The notes beneath the pieces were generated by a model. It saw only the letters and a program-made list of their open reading frames with translations, was not told where the DNA came from and searched no databases. A DNA stretch of 64,000 nt from Thiocapsa bogorovii (lineage in GTDB: Bacteria; Pseudomonadota; Gammaproteobacteria; Chromatiales; Chromatiaceae): assembly GCF_021228795.1 (NCBI RefSeq), contig NZ_CP089309.1:1240001-1304000 (forward strand), in the 5' to 3' direction. Positions 1-7,674 of this stretch are shown here, one piece after another (within the stretch, counting starts at the first letter, position 1; every line of letters begins with the position of its first letter). A program made the translations under genes and the position numbers.

Positions 1-122
1 GGTTCCTTCCCGCGCCCCGTCTACCGGAAACGCGGGTTTCGTCCAGCCCCCGCGCCTACGGGAAGATTGAGTTCGAGCCGCGCCGACCTCGCGTCGGCGC
101 CGTGGTCACGCGCCCGATCGAG

Positions 123-1292
123 TCAATCGCAGAGCCGTGCCGGATGATCTGACGGAGCGAGCGATCGAGACGTATGCTTCCTCGTCGCGAGCCTCCGGAG
201 CCGCCCGAGCCACCGCCAAGGCACCCACACGAAGGCCCCGAGCGCGACCAAGAGGTACAACACCCAATCGGGCACATTGACGAACAGACGCGCAAAGACC
301 TGAATAACATTGCCTTTATAGACCATTTTGCTCCCACGGGCGGTGAATTTCGCAAACTTCAGTGCACCGACCTTGTCGAGGACCTGCAGCCCGCCTTTGC
401 CGTAGGTCGCCGCGACCTTGATGCTGTCGACACCCAGATCACCCGCGCGCTGCGCGGTTCGCACGAAGCTGGTGCCGCCGATCCGGTAGAGGGTCGCAGT
501 TTGATCGCCGAAGATATCGGCCAGCTTCGCCATGCGGCGCAGCGAGGCAGCGTCCGTGGTCTTGCTCAACAGGGTCAGGCCACCACGGGTCTTGGCAAGC
601 CGATAGACGTCGCCGAAGAGATCCGTGACCGCGTCGAGCTTTTTGGTCTGCTTGACCGTCTTGGCGCCTTTGATCAAAGCCTTGCCGAGCCAGGGCGGAA
701 GCTTGCCGAGCTTGCGTGCAGTCTTGAGGATGATGACGCTGCCCTTGGCCGTGGTGCTCGCCGCGACGGTCGGGGCCGCCGCCCCGGCGGTGCCGACCGT
801 CGCCGCGCCGCTCCCGAGCTGCGCCGCGGTGGCGACCAGGCCGATGGACGCGAGCGCGGTGACGACCTCGTCGACGTCCTCGCCTTGAGCGTAGTTTATC
901 CCCTGTTTCGCGAGATCGCGGATGTCGCCGATGACGAAGAAGTCCGTGGCGACGCTCGCCAGATTGCCGATGGTCTCGTCGCTGGTGCCGTCGAAAAGAC
1001 CCTCGGCCAATTTACCGGCCTGATAACTGACGCTGTCGCGCACGGCCTCGATCTCGGCGCGCAGCGCACGAGCGGCCGGATCCTGATTGACGTAGTCATA
1101 GGCCATGAAGAAGTCGAGATAGTCGGCCGCGTCCGCATAGCGTTCCTCGGCCACCATCGCCCGTGTCTCGGGCACGGGGTCGATGCGGCTCAAGGCCAGG
1201 ACGTTCAATTGCGCCTGTTGCCAAAGCACGCCTGCCGCGATGGCCGACAGGAGCAACAAGGTCAATTTAACGGGCAGCTTGAAGAGGATCAT
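123..1292 (-). CDS. Hypothetical protein with N- and C-terminal membrane segments
   Basis: I do not recognise this 389-residue protein. Residues 4-24 form a hydrophobic segment that could be a signal anchor, and residues 343-359 form a second one, followed by a basic tail rich in Arg. The stretch between is mostly soluble, with an Ala/Gly/Thr-rich low-complexity part around residues 145-185 and many Lys/Arg-containing helices. The likely topology is a large periplasmic domain held by both ends, but this is inferred only from hydrophobicity. It is transcribed away from the IclR regulator to its right and has no partner gene in the window. Coding is supported by the length, the ATG start and the continuous, sensible composition; an overlapping plus-strand frame across the same DNA looks like a GC artefact. 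Confidence 0.6.
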   Translation of the reverse strand: MILFKLPVKLTLLLLSAIAAGVLWQQAQLNVLALSRIDPVPETRAMVAEERYADAADYLDFFMAYDYVNQDPAARALRAEIEAVRDSVSYQAGKLAEGLFDGTSDETIGNLASVATDFFVIGDIRDLAKQGINYAQGEDVDEVVTALASIGLVATAAQLGSGAATVGTAGAAAPTVAASTTAKGSVIILKTARKLGKLPPWLGKALIKGAKTVKQTKKLDAVTDLFGDVYRLAKTRGGLTLLSKTTDAASLRRMAKLADIFGDQTATLYRIGGTSFVRTAQRAGDLGVDSIKVAATYGKGGLQVLDKVGALKFAKFTARGSKMVYKGNVIQVFARLFVNVPDWVLYLLVALGAFVWVPWRWLGRLRRLATRKHTSRSLAPSDHPARLCD

Positions 1293-1527
1293 GGGTATCG
1301 TCCTTGGGTGATGATCGAGGGGCTCGAGCGCGGTAGGCGCTGCGCGTCGGGAGAAGGCGCATTGGATCGCCGAGCATAGTGCACCGGATCTCGTTTCGTG
1401 AACCCCGAGGCAGCCGCGCAGGCGGGCCCATCAGCCGACACCATCGGCGTTTCCGTCCGTCGGGTTCGCCGCGCGCTCGCCGAGGTCTACAATCACGCCA
1501 TGCCATCTCGCCGTTCAGACCCATTCT

Positions 1528-1614
1528 ATGACCCGGAAGATCCTGCCCATCGGCATCCAAACGTTTCGCGAACGCCGACAGGTGGTGGGCTTCGCGGTCG
1601 AGACACTGGACTGA
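1528..1614 (+). pseudogene. 28-codon remnant resembling an AAA-ATPase/PD-(D/E)XK (DUF1703-type) gene
   Basis: A tiny frame starts with ATG and encodes MTRKILPIGIQTFRE, which closely resembles the usual beginning of DUF1703-type AAA-ATPase/nuclease proteins (KLPIGIQTFREI). It then passes straight into RRQVVGFAVETLD and a stop, which resembles the end of such proteins. About 500 codons would be missing between. The reading is a gene whose middle has been deleted, leaving both ends fused in frame. The family match rests on memory of the N-terminal motif, so it is tentative. It ends 7 bp before the IclR start codon. Confidence 0.35.
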
Positions 1615-1621
1615 GCCGATC

Positions 1622-2407
1622 ATGTCCGAACAAGGCATCGCACCGCATATTCAGGTCATCGACCGGGCCGCCGCCCTGCTCGACGCCATCGCCCGTTATT
1701 CCGATCCCGTGAGTCTGAAGATCCTGGCCGCCGAGACGGGGCTGCATGCCTCGACCGCGCATCGTATCCTCGCCTCGCTGATCCAGAACCGGTTCGTCGA
1801 GAAGGACTCGGTCGGGCGTTACCGTCTCGGGCTGCGGTTGCTGCAATTGGGTGTCAGACTGCACGCCAACGTCGATGTCCGCGCCATCGCCCGACCCGTG
1901 ATGGAGTCGCTGCGCGACCGGCTGGGGGAGACGGTAAACCTGACCATCCGCGAGGGCGACGCGGTCGTCTACATCGAGAAGGCGACGCCGAATCGGATGA
2001 TTCATGTGCAGCAGCTGGTGGGGTCGCGCGCCCCTCTACACGTCACCGCGGTCGGCAAACTCATGCTGGGCGCCGCCGGCGAGGAGGCCATTCGGGCCTA
2101 TGCCGCACGGACCAACCTACCCGCCTATACCCGCAACACCGTCAGCACCCTTCCCCGCCTGCTCGCCGAATGCCGTGACTCCCTGGCGCAGGGATTTGCC
2201 TTGGACAACGAGGAGGCCGAGCTCGATGTCGGCTGCATCGGCGTCCTGCTCTACGACAGCACAGGCAACGTGAGCGCCGGGCTGTCGGTCTCTGCCCCGA
2301 TCGAGCGCCGCCGGCTGGAGTGGACCGCCGATCTCATCGAGGCCGCCGAGCGCATCTCGGCGCAGCTCGGCCATCAGCCACCGAATGCACAATCCCTCGT
2401 GGTCTGA
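1622..2407 (+). CDS. IclR-family transcriptional regulator
   Basis: This 261-residue protein has the two-domain IclR layout. Residues about 10-70 form a winged helix-turn-helix (IQVIDRAAALLDAIA, then LKILAAETGLHASTAHRIL). Residues about 85-250 form the effector-binding domain, with typical elements such as VYIEKA, HVTAVGKLMLG and FALDNEEAELDVGCIG. Members of this family usually bind a small carboxylic or aromatic metabolite and repress or activate a neighbouring catabolic operon. No catabolic genes are adjacent here, so the target is unknown. The start is the first ATG after the short remnant frame. Family assignment is firm; ligand and regulon are not known. Confidence 0.9.
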   Translation: MSEQGIAPHIQVIDRAAALLDAIARYSDPVSLKILAAETGLHASTAHRILASLIQNRFVEKDSVGRYRLGLRLLQLGVRLHANVDVRAIARPVMESLRDRLGETVNLTIREGDAVVYIEKATPNRMIHVQQLVGSRAPLHVTAVGKLMLGAAGEEAIRAYAARTNLPAYTRNTVSTLPRLLAECRDSLAQGFALDNEEAELDVGCIGVLLYDSTGNVSAGLSVSAPIERRRLEWTADLIEAAERISAQLGHQPPNAQSLVV

Positions 2408-3081
2408 TCGCCCCGCCGGCCGGACGAGACGCAGACAACGACCGGGTCACCGCAGTCCACCATCCCGGACCGGCCGTTAGAGCCGCACCGCCTCGAACCA
2501 GAGTTCCCGCTTTTGGCAACTTAGCCGCAACACCTTCGCCCCGCACTCGCAACTGCACGGCAACACATCTGTATCAGTAGGCATTTCTGAGATGCCAACA
2601 GAACCTGTGGATAAGGATGTGGAGAAAGTCTGGTCAACGCGCCTGAAGGCTTGTGGTTGCTTGACTGAAAACAGATCGGTCAGATCTTGATCGGCTGAAA
2701 TACACCATTTAGAAACAAGATATTGACGTTTCGTGCACGGTCGGCGCTCGATCGTTTTAAAGATCAAGGAAGGGGCGAGAGGACTCTTTGAGCCCATGTG
2801 TACAACCGATTTGTCAAGCCTTGAGCGACAGCCGTTCCTTGTCGAGTCGACGGACGGTTATCGCGACCCGGAACGGCTCATTTCCGCCGACACGGATACG
2901 GCATGCAACCGGATAAAACATCTGAATGTACTGATAAATTGAGCAAGCCCGCCGGTCCGGACGAGGCTTGCACTTGCCCCGGAAAAGGCACAGCATTAAG
3001 TGGTCGGACGCGACCGATCGGAAGAATCGGCGATCCACGCCCCCTCAAGCAGTCAGCCACCCGGACAAGACGTAACAGAGC
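2408..3081 (+). other. Intergenic region upstream of the MoxR operon
   Basis: This 674-bp gap has lower GC than its surroundings in its middle part and holds no convincing gene. A near-perfect inverted repeat lies at about 2579-2596 (GGCATTTCTGAGATGCC). A perfect DnaA-box sequence (TGTGGATAA) lies at 2606-2614, with a related nonamer (TGTGGAGAA) at 2618-2626. AT-rich stretches at 2700-2760 and 2880-2945 could hold the promoter of the moxR operon. Short frames across the region lack codon character or recognisable motifs. Confidence 0.4.
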
Positions 3082-4038
3082 ATGACGCCAAGCGATCTCA
3101 AGCCCGTTCGCGACCACATCGCCTCCCGCATCATCGGACAAGCATCCTTCATCGACAGCATGCTGATCTGCCTGCTGAGCGACGGGCATCTCTTGGTCGA
3201 GGGGATGCCGGGGCTGGCCAAGACGACGGCGGTAAAGGCCCTCGCCGACGCGCTCGAGGGCGACTTCCACCGCATCCAGTTCACGCCGGATCTCCTACCC
3301 TCGGACCTGATCGGCACCGACATCTATCGCCACGAACGGGGCGAGTTCGAGTTCCGGCCCGGCCCGCTCTTTCACAACATCCTGCTCGCCGACGAGGTCA
3401 ACCGCGCACCGGCCAAGGTCCAATCGGCGTTGCTGGAGTCCATGGCCGAGCACCAGATCACGGTCGGTCTGAAGACCTACCCGCTGCCGAAGCTCTTTAT
3501 GGTGCTGGCGACCCAGAACCCGGTGGAGCAGGAAGGCACCTATCACCTGCCCGAGGCACAGCTCGACCGCTTCCTGATGCAGGCAGTCGTCACCTATCCC
3601 ACCCGCGACGAAGAGCTGATGATCCTCGAGCTCGACGCCCGCCAGCAGAAGGAGCCCGAGGTCGCACCCGTTGAACGCCTCAGCCAGGCCGATCTCTTCG
3701 CGATGCGTCGCGACGTCGCCGGGCTCTACCTTGATCCGAAGCTGCATAGCTATATCGTCGACCTGGTGCAGGCGACCCGCCAGCCCAAGCTCTATGATTC
3801 CGATCTGGGGCGCTGGTGTCGGTTCGGCGCCTCGCCGCGCGCCAGTATCGCGGTGGCCCGCTGCGCTCGTGCCAGGGCTTGGCTCGACGGCGACGATTTC
3901 GTCGCGCCTCACCATATTCAGGCCGTCGTTCCCGAGATCCTGCGCCATCGTCTGCTGCTGACCTTCGAGGCCGAGGCCGAGGGGGTGACCACGGATGCAT
4001 TCGTCAATCGACTCCTGACCCTGGTGGCCATCCCCTGA
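3082..4038 (+). CDS. MoxR-family AAA+ ATPase
   Basis: This 318-residue AAA+ ATPase has a Walker A motif GMPGLAKTT at about residues 41-49, a Walker B region LLADEVNRAP near residue 105 and the sensor-1 motif ATQNP near residue 145. The C-terminal helical lid contains the usual GASPRAS sensor-2 segment. MoxR ATPases act as chaperone-like partners of von Willebrand factor A (VWA) proteins and are thought to insert cofactors or assemble envelope complexes. This is the first gene of a seven-gene unit with DUF58, DUF4381, two VWA proteins, a TPR protein and BatD, the standard proteobacterial MoxR-Bat locus. DUF58 begins 16 bp after its stop. Confidence 0.95.
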   Translation: MTPSDLKPVRDHIASRIIGQASFIDSMLICLLSDGHLLVEGMPGLAKTTAVKALADALEGDFHRIQFTPDLLPSDLIGTDIYRHERGEFEFRPGPLFHNILLADEVNRAPAKVQSALLESMAEHQITVGLKTYPLPKLFMVLATQNPVEQEGTYHLPEAQLDRFLMQAVVTYPTRDEELMILELDARQQKEPEVAPVERLSQADLFAMRRDVAGLYLDPKLHSYIVDLVQATRQPKLYDSDLGRWCRFGASPRASIAVARCARARAWLDGDDFVAPHHIQAVVPEILRHRLLLTFEAEAEGVTTDAFVNRLLTLVAIP

Positions 4039-4054
4039 GATCGGCCGCGGCACG

Positions 4055-4972
4055 ATGAGTCTTTATCCCCGTCTCGACGACCTGCTGGAGCTGCGCCATC
4101 AGGCTCACACGCTCGGGCTTCCCTCGCACCATCTGGTCAACTCGACCTTCGCCGGACTCTATGCGTCGGTCTTTCGCGGCGCCGGGGTCAACTTCGAGGA
4201 GGTGCGCGAGTACCGCGAGGGCGACGACATCCGCTATATGGATTGGAAGGTCACGGCGCGTACCAACGAGCCGCACATGAAGATCTTCCGCGAGGAGCGC
4301 GAGCGCTCGGTGGTGCTCTGTGTCGACAAGGGTCCGCACATGGCCTTCGGCACGCGTGGGACCTTCAAGTCGGTACAGGCGGCCCGCACGGCGGCCCTGA
4401 TCGGTTGGGCGGCAAGTCGGCTCAACGATCGGGTTGGCGGCCTGGTCTTCGGCGACCCCACCACCGGACTCCAGCACTTTCGTCCTTCGCGCGGTCGCCG
4501 CGCGCTCTGGCAACTGCTGCGCACACTGACCGTGCCCGGTGCCGAGCTGGATCCGTCCATCGACTGTCTCGGCGGTGCGCTTCGGCGGGCAACCTCGGGG
4601 CTCCCGACCGGCTCGCTCGTCTTCGTCATCGCCGACCTGAATCGCGACGCCATGGGACTGGAGGCGATCCTCGGCGACCTGGGACAGCGCAACTCGGTCG
4701 CGCTGATCCCGGTCGACGACCCGGCGGATTGGGAGATCCCGGCGATGGGCATCACCACCTTTACCGGTACCGACGGCACCCTGGTCGAGGTCGACACCGA
4801 CGATCCGGAAGCCAGGCGCAGCTATCGCGCGGCATGGGAAGAGCGGCGGGCCCTGCTCCAGGCGGTTGTCCATCGCCTCGGGATCATCCTCCTCCCGGTG
4901 CGGACCGACGCCGAGATCCATCTCAGCCTGATCCGTGCCTTAGAGCAGCGAGCGCGCTCGCGAGCGGTGTAA
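4055..4972 (+). CDS. DUF58 domain-containing protein
   Basis: This 305-residue protein carries the DUF58 signature REGDDIRYMDWKVTAR at about residues 53-68, followed by a VWA-like fold (VVLCVDKGPHMAFG, then LVFVIADLN). DUF58 proteins always accompany MoxR ATPases and are probably direct partners of the ATPase at the inner membrane, although no biochemical role is firmly established. The stop codon (TAATG) overlaps the start of the DUF4381 gene by one base, indicating translational coupling within the operon. No transmembrane segment is evident. Confidence 0.9.
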   Translation: MSLYPRLDDLLELRHQAHTLGLPSHHLVNSTFAGLYASVFRGAGVNFEEVREYREGDDIRYMDWKVTARTNEPHMKIFREERERSVVLCVDKGPHMAFGTRGTFKSVQAARTAALIGWAASRLNDRVGGLVFGDPTTGLQHFRPSRGRRALWQLLRTLTVPGAELDPSIDCLGGALRRATSGLPTGSLVFVIADLNRDAMGLEAILGDLGQRNSVALIPVDDPADWEIPAMGITTFTGTDGTLVEVDTDDPEARRSYRAAWEERRALLQAVVHRLGIILLPVRTDAEIHLSLIRALEQRARSRAV

Positions 4973-5598
4973 TGGACCCGATCCTCGCTCCCTCGCCACC
5001 CGTCGCGATGCTCCGCGACATCCACGACATCCCGCCCATCCCCTGGTGGCCACCGGCCCCCGGCTGGTGGCTGCTGGCGATCGCACTGACGCTGCTCGTC
5101 CTCCTTGTTTGGCGATCGCGTGCCCGGCTCAGTCTGCGGATCCCCATCCCCGGCATCACGCTCGGCAGTTGGCGTTGGGAGGCCGCCGCCGCGCTCCGTG
5201 ATCTGAAGCGCCGCGCCGGCAAGGGGCAGGACGCCAAGCAGACACTGGGCGAGCTCTCCGAGCTGCTGCGCCGCATCGCCATGGCCCGACTCGGCCGGCC
5301 GGCCTGCGCGGGCCTCACCGGAACGGCTTGGCTTGATTGGCTCTCGGCACAGGATCCGAACGGCTTCCACTGGCACGAGCGGGGACGCATCCTGATCGAC
5401 GCACCCTATGCACCGGCCGGCGCACTGCGCAGCCGTGTCGGCCCGAAGGATCTCCTCTCGTTGATCGACGCGGCACTCGCCTGGGTCGAGGTCCGCGATG
5501 CGCCGCAGGGCCGGCGCCGCGGCCTGAGCCAGCGCCTGATCCAACCGTTGATCCGACGCCTGCCGAGGCTCGGAGCGCGAGGGAATGCCCGTGGTTGA
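4972..5598 (+). CDS. DUF4381 domain-containing membrane protein
   Basis: This 208-residue protein starts with a short periplasmic stretch containing the family motif DIHDIPPIPWWPPAPGWW, then a single membrane helix at about residues 34-52 and a basic cytoplasmic C-terminal domain. The LRDIHxPxxxxWWPxAPGWW motif is characteristic of DUF4381. These small anchor proteins occur between the DUF58 and VWA genes of Bat loci and probably scaffold the complex. The start was set at the ATG that overlaps the DUF58 stop, because the motif lies right after it; the open frame extends further upstream but only as a shadow of DUF58. Confidence 0.85.
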   Translation: MDPILAPSPPVAMLRDIHDIPPIPWWPPAPGWWLLAIALTLLVLLVWRSRARLSLRIPIPGITLGSWRWEAAAALRDLKRRAGKGQDAKQTLGELSELLRRIAMARLGRPACAGLTGTAWLDWLSAQDPNGFHWHERGRILIDAPYAPAGALRSRVGPKDLLSLIDAALAWVEVRDAPQGRRRGLSQRLIQPLIRRLPRLGARGNARG

Positions 5599-5606
5599 GA
5601 CCCGCC

Positions 5607-6650
5607 ATGTTTGAGTTTCATTGGCCTTGGGCTGCACTCCTCTTGCCGTTGCCGCTCCTCTTGCCCTGGCTCTGGCCGGAACGTGCGCAGGATCCGGGCG
5701 AGGCGACGCTCGAAGGTCAACGTGTCACCCTGCTGCACCCGCAGATCGTTGCACTTCAAGCGGCCTTTACCGTTCGACGCCCCGGTCTTCAGCTCACCGG
5801 CTGGCTGTATCGAGCCTTGCTCTATCTGCTTTGGATTGCGCTGGTCTTGGCGCTGATGCGTCCGCAGTGGCTGACGCCGTACACCGAGATCAGCACGCCC
5901 GGTTACGACCTGATGATCACGGTCGACGCCTCGCACTCGATGGAGGCACTGGATTTCACGGTCGATGGCCGTCCGGTGAATCGCATGAGCGTGGTCCGCG
6001 GGGTCATGGGCCGCTTTATCGAGGGTCGCAGCGGCGATCGCGTTGGTCTGGTGGTCTTCGGCAGCCAGGCGTTCGTGCTCTCGCCGCTGAGCCTGGACCG
6101 GCTGGCCGTGCGTCAGTTGCTCGATGGGATCGTCCCGAGCATTGCCGGGCCGGCCACCGCGCTGGGCGACGCCATCGCGCTCGGGGTGGTGAAGCTGCGC
6201 GAACGTCCCGAGGGATCGCGGGTCATGATCGTCATCGCGGACGGGGACAATAATGCCGGACGCTTCGCACCGAGCGAGGCGGCGACGGTGGCCCGACAGA
6301 ACGGGGTGCGCGTCTACGTGATCGGGGTCGGCAGCAAGCAGGCGAGCATCCCGATCCTCGAAGAGGGCGTAGTGCGCTACCGCGACGATCTGACGATGGA
6401 CGAAGGCGCCTTAGAGGAGATCGCCGAGCTCACCGGAGGGGCCTATTTCCGCGCCACGGACACCCGCGCGCTCGAGGAGATCTCGGCACGCATCGGCCAG
6501 CTCGAGAAGACCGAGGCCGAGACTCGCACCGCCTATCTCCCTCAGCCGCTCTACCGCTGGCCTCTCGGGCTCGCCCTGATCGCGCTGCTCGGCCTCGGTC
6601 TCTTCCCGGAAGGTCGGAAGCGCTTCGTCGGGAGGACTGCAGGTGTTTGA
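5607..6650 (+). CDS. batA: BatA-like VWA domain membrane protein
   Basis: This 347-residue protein has two N-terminal membrane helices (FHWPWAALLLPLPLLL and a second near residue 70), a periplasmic VWA domain and a C-terminal membrane helix near residue 320. The metal-ion-dependent adhesion site is intact: DASHS near residue 112, the Thr of GPATALGD and the Asp of VIADGDN. BatA proteins form part of the Bat (Bacteroides aerotolerance-type) envelope complex together with MoxR. The start was placed at the ATG 9 bp after the DUF4381 gene because it yields the canonical FxFxWPW beginning. The gene overlaps the natural GTG start position of batB. Confidence 0.9.
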   Translation: MFEFHWPWAALLLPLPLLLPWLWPERAQDPGEATLEGQRVTLLHPQIVALQAAFTVRRPGLQLTGWLYRALLYLLWIALVLALMRPQWLTPYTEISTPGYDLMITVDASHSMEALDFTVDGRPVNRMSVVRGVMGRFIEGRSGDRVGLVVFGSQAFVLSPLSLDRLAVRQLLDGIVPSIAGPATALGDAIALGVVKLRERPEGSRVMIVIADGDNNAGRFAPSEAATVARQNGVRVYVIGVGSKQASIPILEEGVVRYRDDLTMDEGALEEIAELTGGAYFRATDTRALEEISARIGQLEKTEAETRTAYLPQPLYRWPLGLALIALLGLGLFPEGRKRFVGRTAGV

Positions 6651-6699
6651 CGGCGGCTTTCACTTCGAACAACCGCTGTGATTTCTCGGCCTACTGGCG

Positions 6700-7674
6700 T
6701 TGCTCCCGGTCGCCTTCTGGCTCAAGCGCAGCGCGGCGCGCGCCGCCGAGGGCCCGCTACACCGCTATGCCGATCCACACCTGCTGCCGCATCTGACCGG
6801 GACGCGCGATCTGCGGACCACCGAGCGCTGGGGCCGATTTCTGACTTGGAGTCTCCTGTGGGCGCTCGTCCTCACGGCAATGGCCGGACCGCGCTGGGAC
6901 GCCACCGACGTGCGGCTCTTCCATCCGGGGAACAACCTCCTGATCCTACTCGACATCTCCCGCTCAATGCAGGTCACCGACGTCACCCCCAGCCGGCTCG
7001 GCCGCGCCCGTCACGAGATCAGCGACCTCATCCGCAAGAACCGCGAGGCCCGCATAGGCCTCATCGTCTTCGCCTCCGTGCCGCATGTCATCTCGCCGAT
7101 CACCGAAGACACCCAGACGATCCTCAACGCCCTGCCCGCCCTTTCGAGCGACCTCGCCGACCCGAACCTGCAGGGCAGCCGCGTGGGCGCGGCACTCGTG
7201 CGCGCCGAGCAACTCCTGGCGGGCCTCCCCGAGGATAGCGCCCGCTCGATCCTCTTGATCTCGGACGGCGACTTCGAGGAGCCTGACCTCCCCGAGCAGT
7301 TCGCGGGGCTGGCATCCCGAGGGATCCGCATCCACACGCTGGGCATCGGGACGACAGAGGGCGGATTGGTGCCGGGGCCGGCCGGCGGAGTCATCCGCGA
7401 TCTCAGCGGCGAGCCGATCCGCTCCTCGCTCGATGCCACACTCTTGGCGGGTCTAGCAGAATCCGGGGCCGGCATCCATCGGGTCGCCGACTATCGTGAT
7501 TCGGACTCGGACGCCATCCTGCGCGCGGTCTCGGTCTCGCGCCTGCCGCCGCAATCGAGCGACGAGCGCACCCGGGTGTGGAACGAGCGCTTCTGGATCC
7601 CCGTCGTTCTCGTCATGCTGCTTCTGCTGACCCGCTTCCGCGCACCGATTCGGCGGCGGAGGTCCTCCACATGA
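6700..7674 (+). CDS. batB: BatB-like VWA protein, N-terminus interrupted by an in-frame TGA
   Basis: The intact part is a VWA protein with its adhesion-site motif DISRS at about residues 87-91 counted from the TTG at 6700, a second motif LLISDGDFEE and a C-terminal membrane helix. In the same frame the reading extends upstream to GTG 6643, giving VFDGGFHFEQPL, then TGA at 6679-6681, then FLGLLALLPVAFWLK. Related proteins have Trp at that position (EQPLWFL), so TGG has become TGA. The only downstream start before the conserved region is TTG 6700, which would cut the first membrane helix. The gene may therefore be inactive, start weakly from TTG, be read through, or carry a sequencing error. 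Its stop overlaps the next start (ATGA at 7671-7674). Confidence 0.8.
   Translation: MLPVAFWLKRSAARAAEGPLHRYADPHLLPHLTGTRDLRTTERWGRFLTWSLLWALVLTAMAGPRWDATDVRLFHPGNNLLILLDISRSMQVTDVTPSRLGRARHEISDLIRKNREARIGLIVFASVPHVISPITEDTQTILNALPALSSDLADPNLQGSRVGAALVRAEQLLAGLPEDSARSILLISDGDFEEPDLPEQFAGLASRGIRIHTLGIGTTEGGLVPGPAGGVIRDLSGEPIRSSLDATLLAGLAESGAGIHRVADYRDSDSDAILRAVSVSRLPPQSSDERTRVWNERFWIPVVLVMLLLLTRFRAPIRRRRSST

Noticed and set aside
2600-2630. Replication origin
   Set aside because: Two DnaA-like boxes alone, without a cluster of boxes, an AT-rich unwinding region next to them, or dnaA/dnaN/gidA neighbours, do not make an origin.
2733-2942. Small plus-strand frame of 69 codons
   Set aside because: No motif, no ribosome binding site and poor codon character in an AT-richer gap.
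6679-6681. TGA in batB as a selenocysteine codon
   Set aside because: The conserved residue at this place is Trp rather than Cys and no convincing selenocysteine hairpin follows, so a nonsense change or sequence error is simpler.
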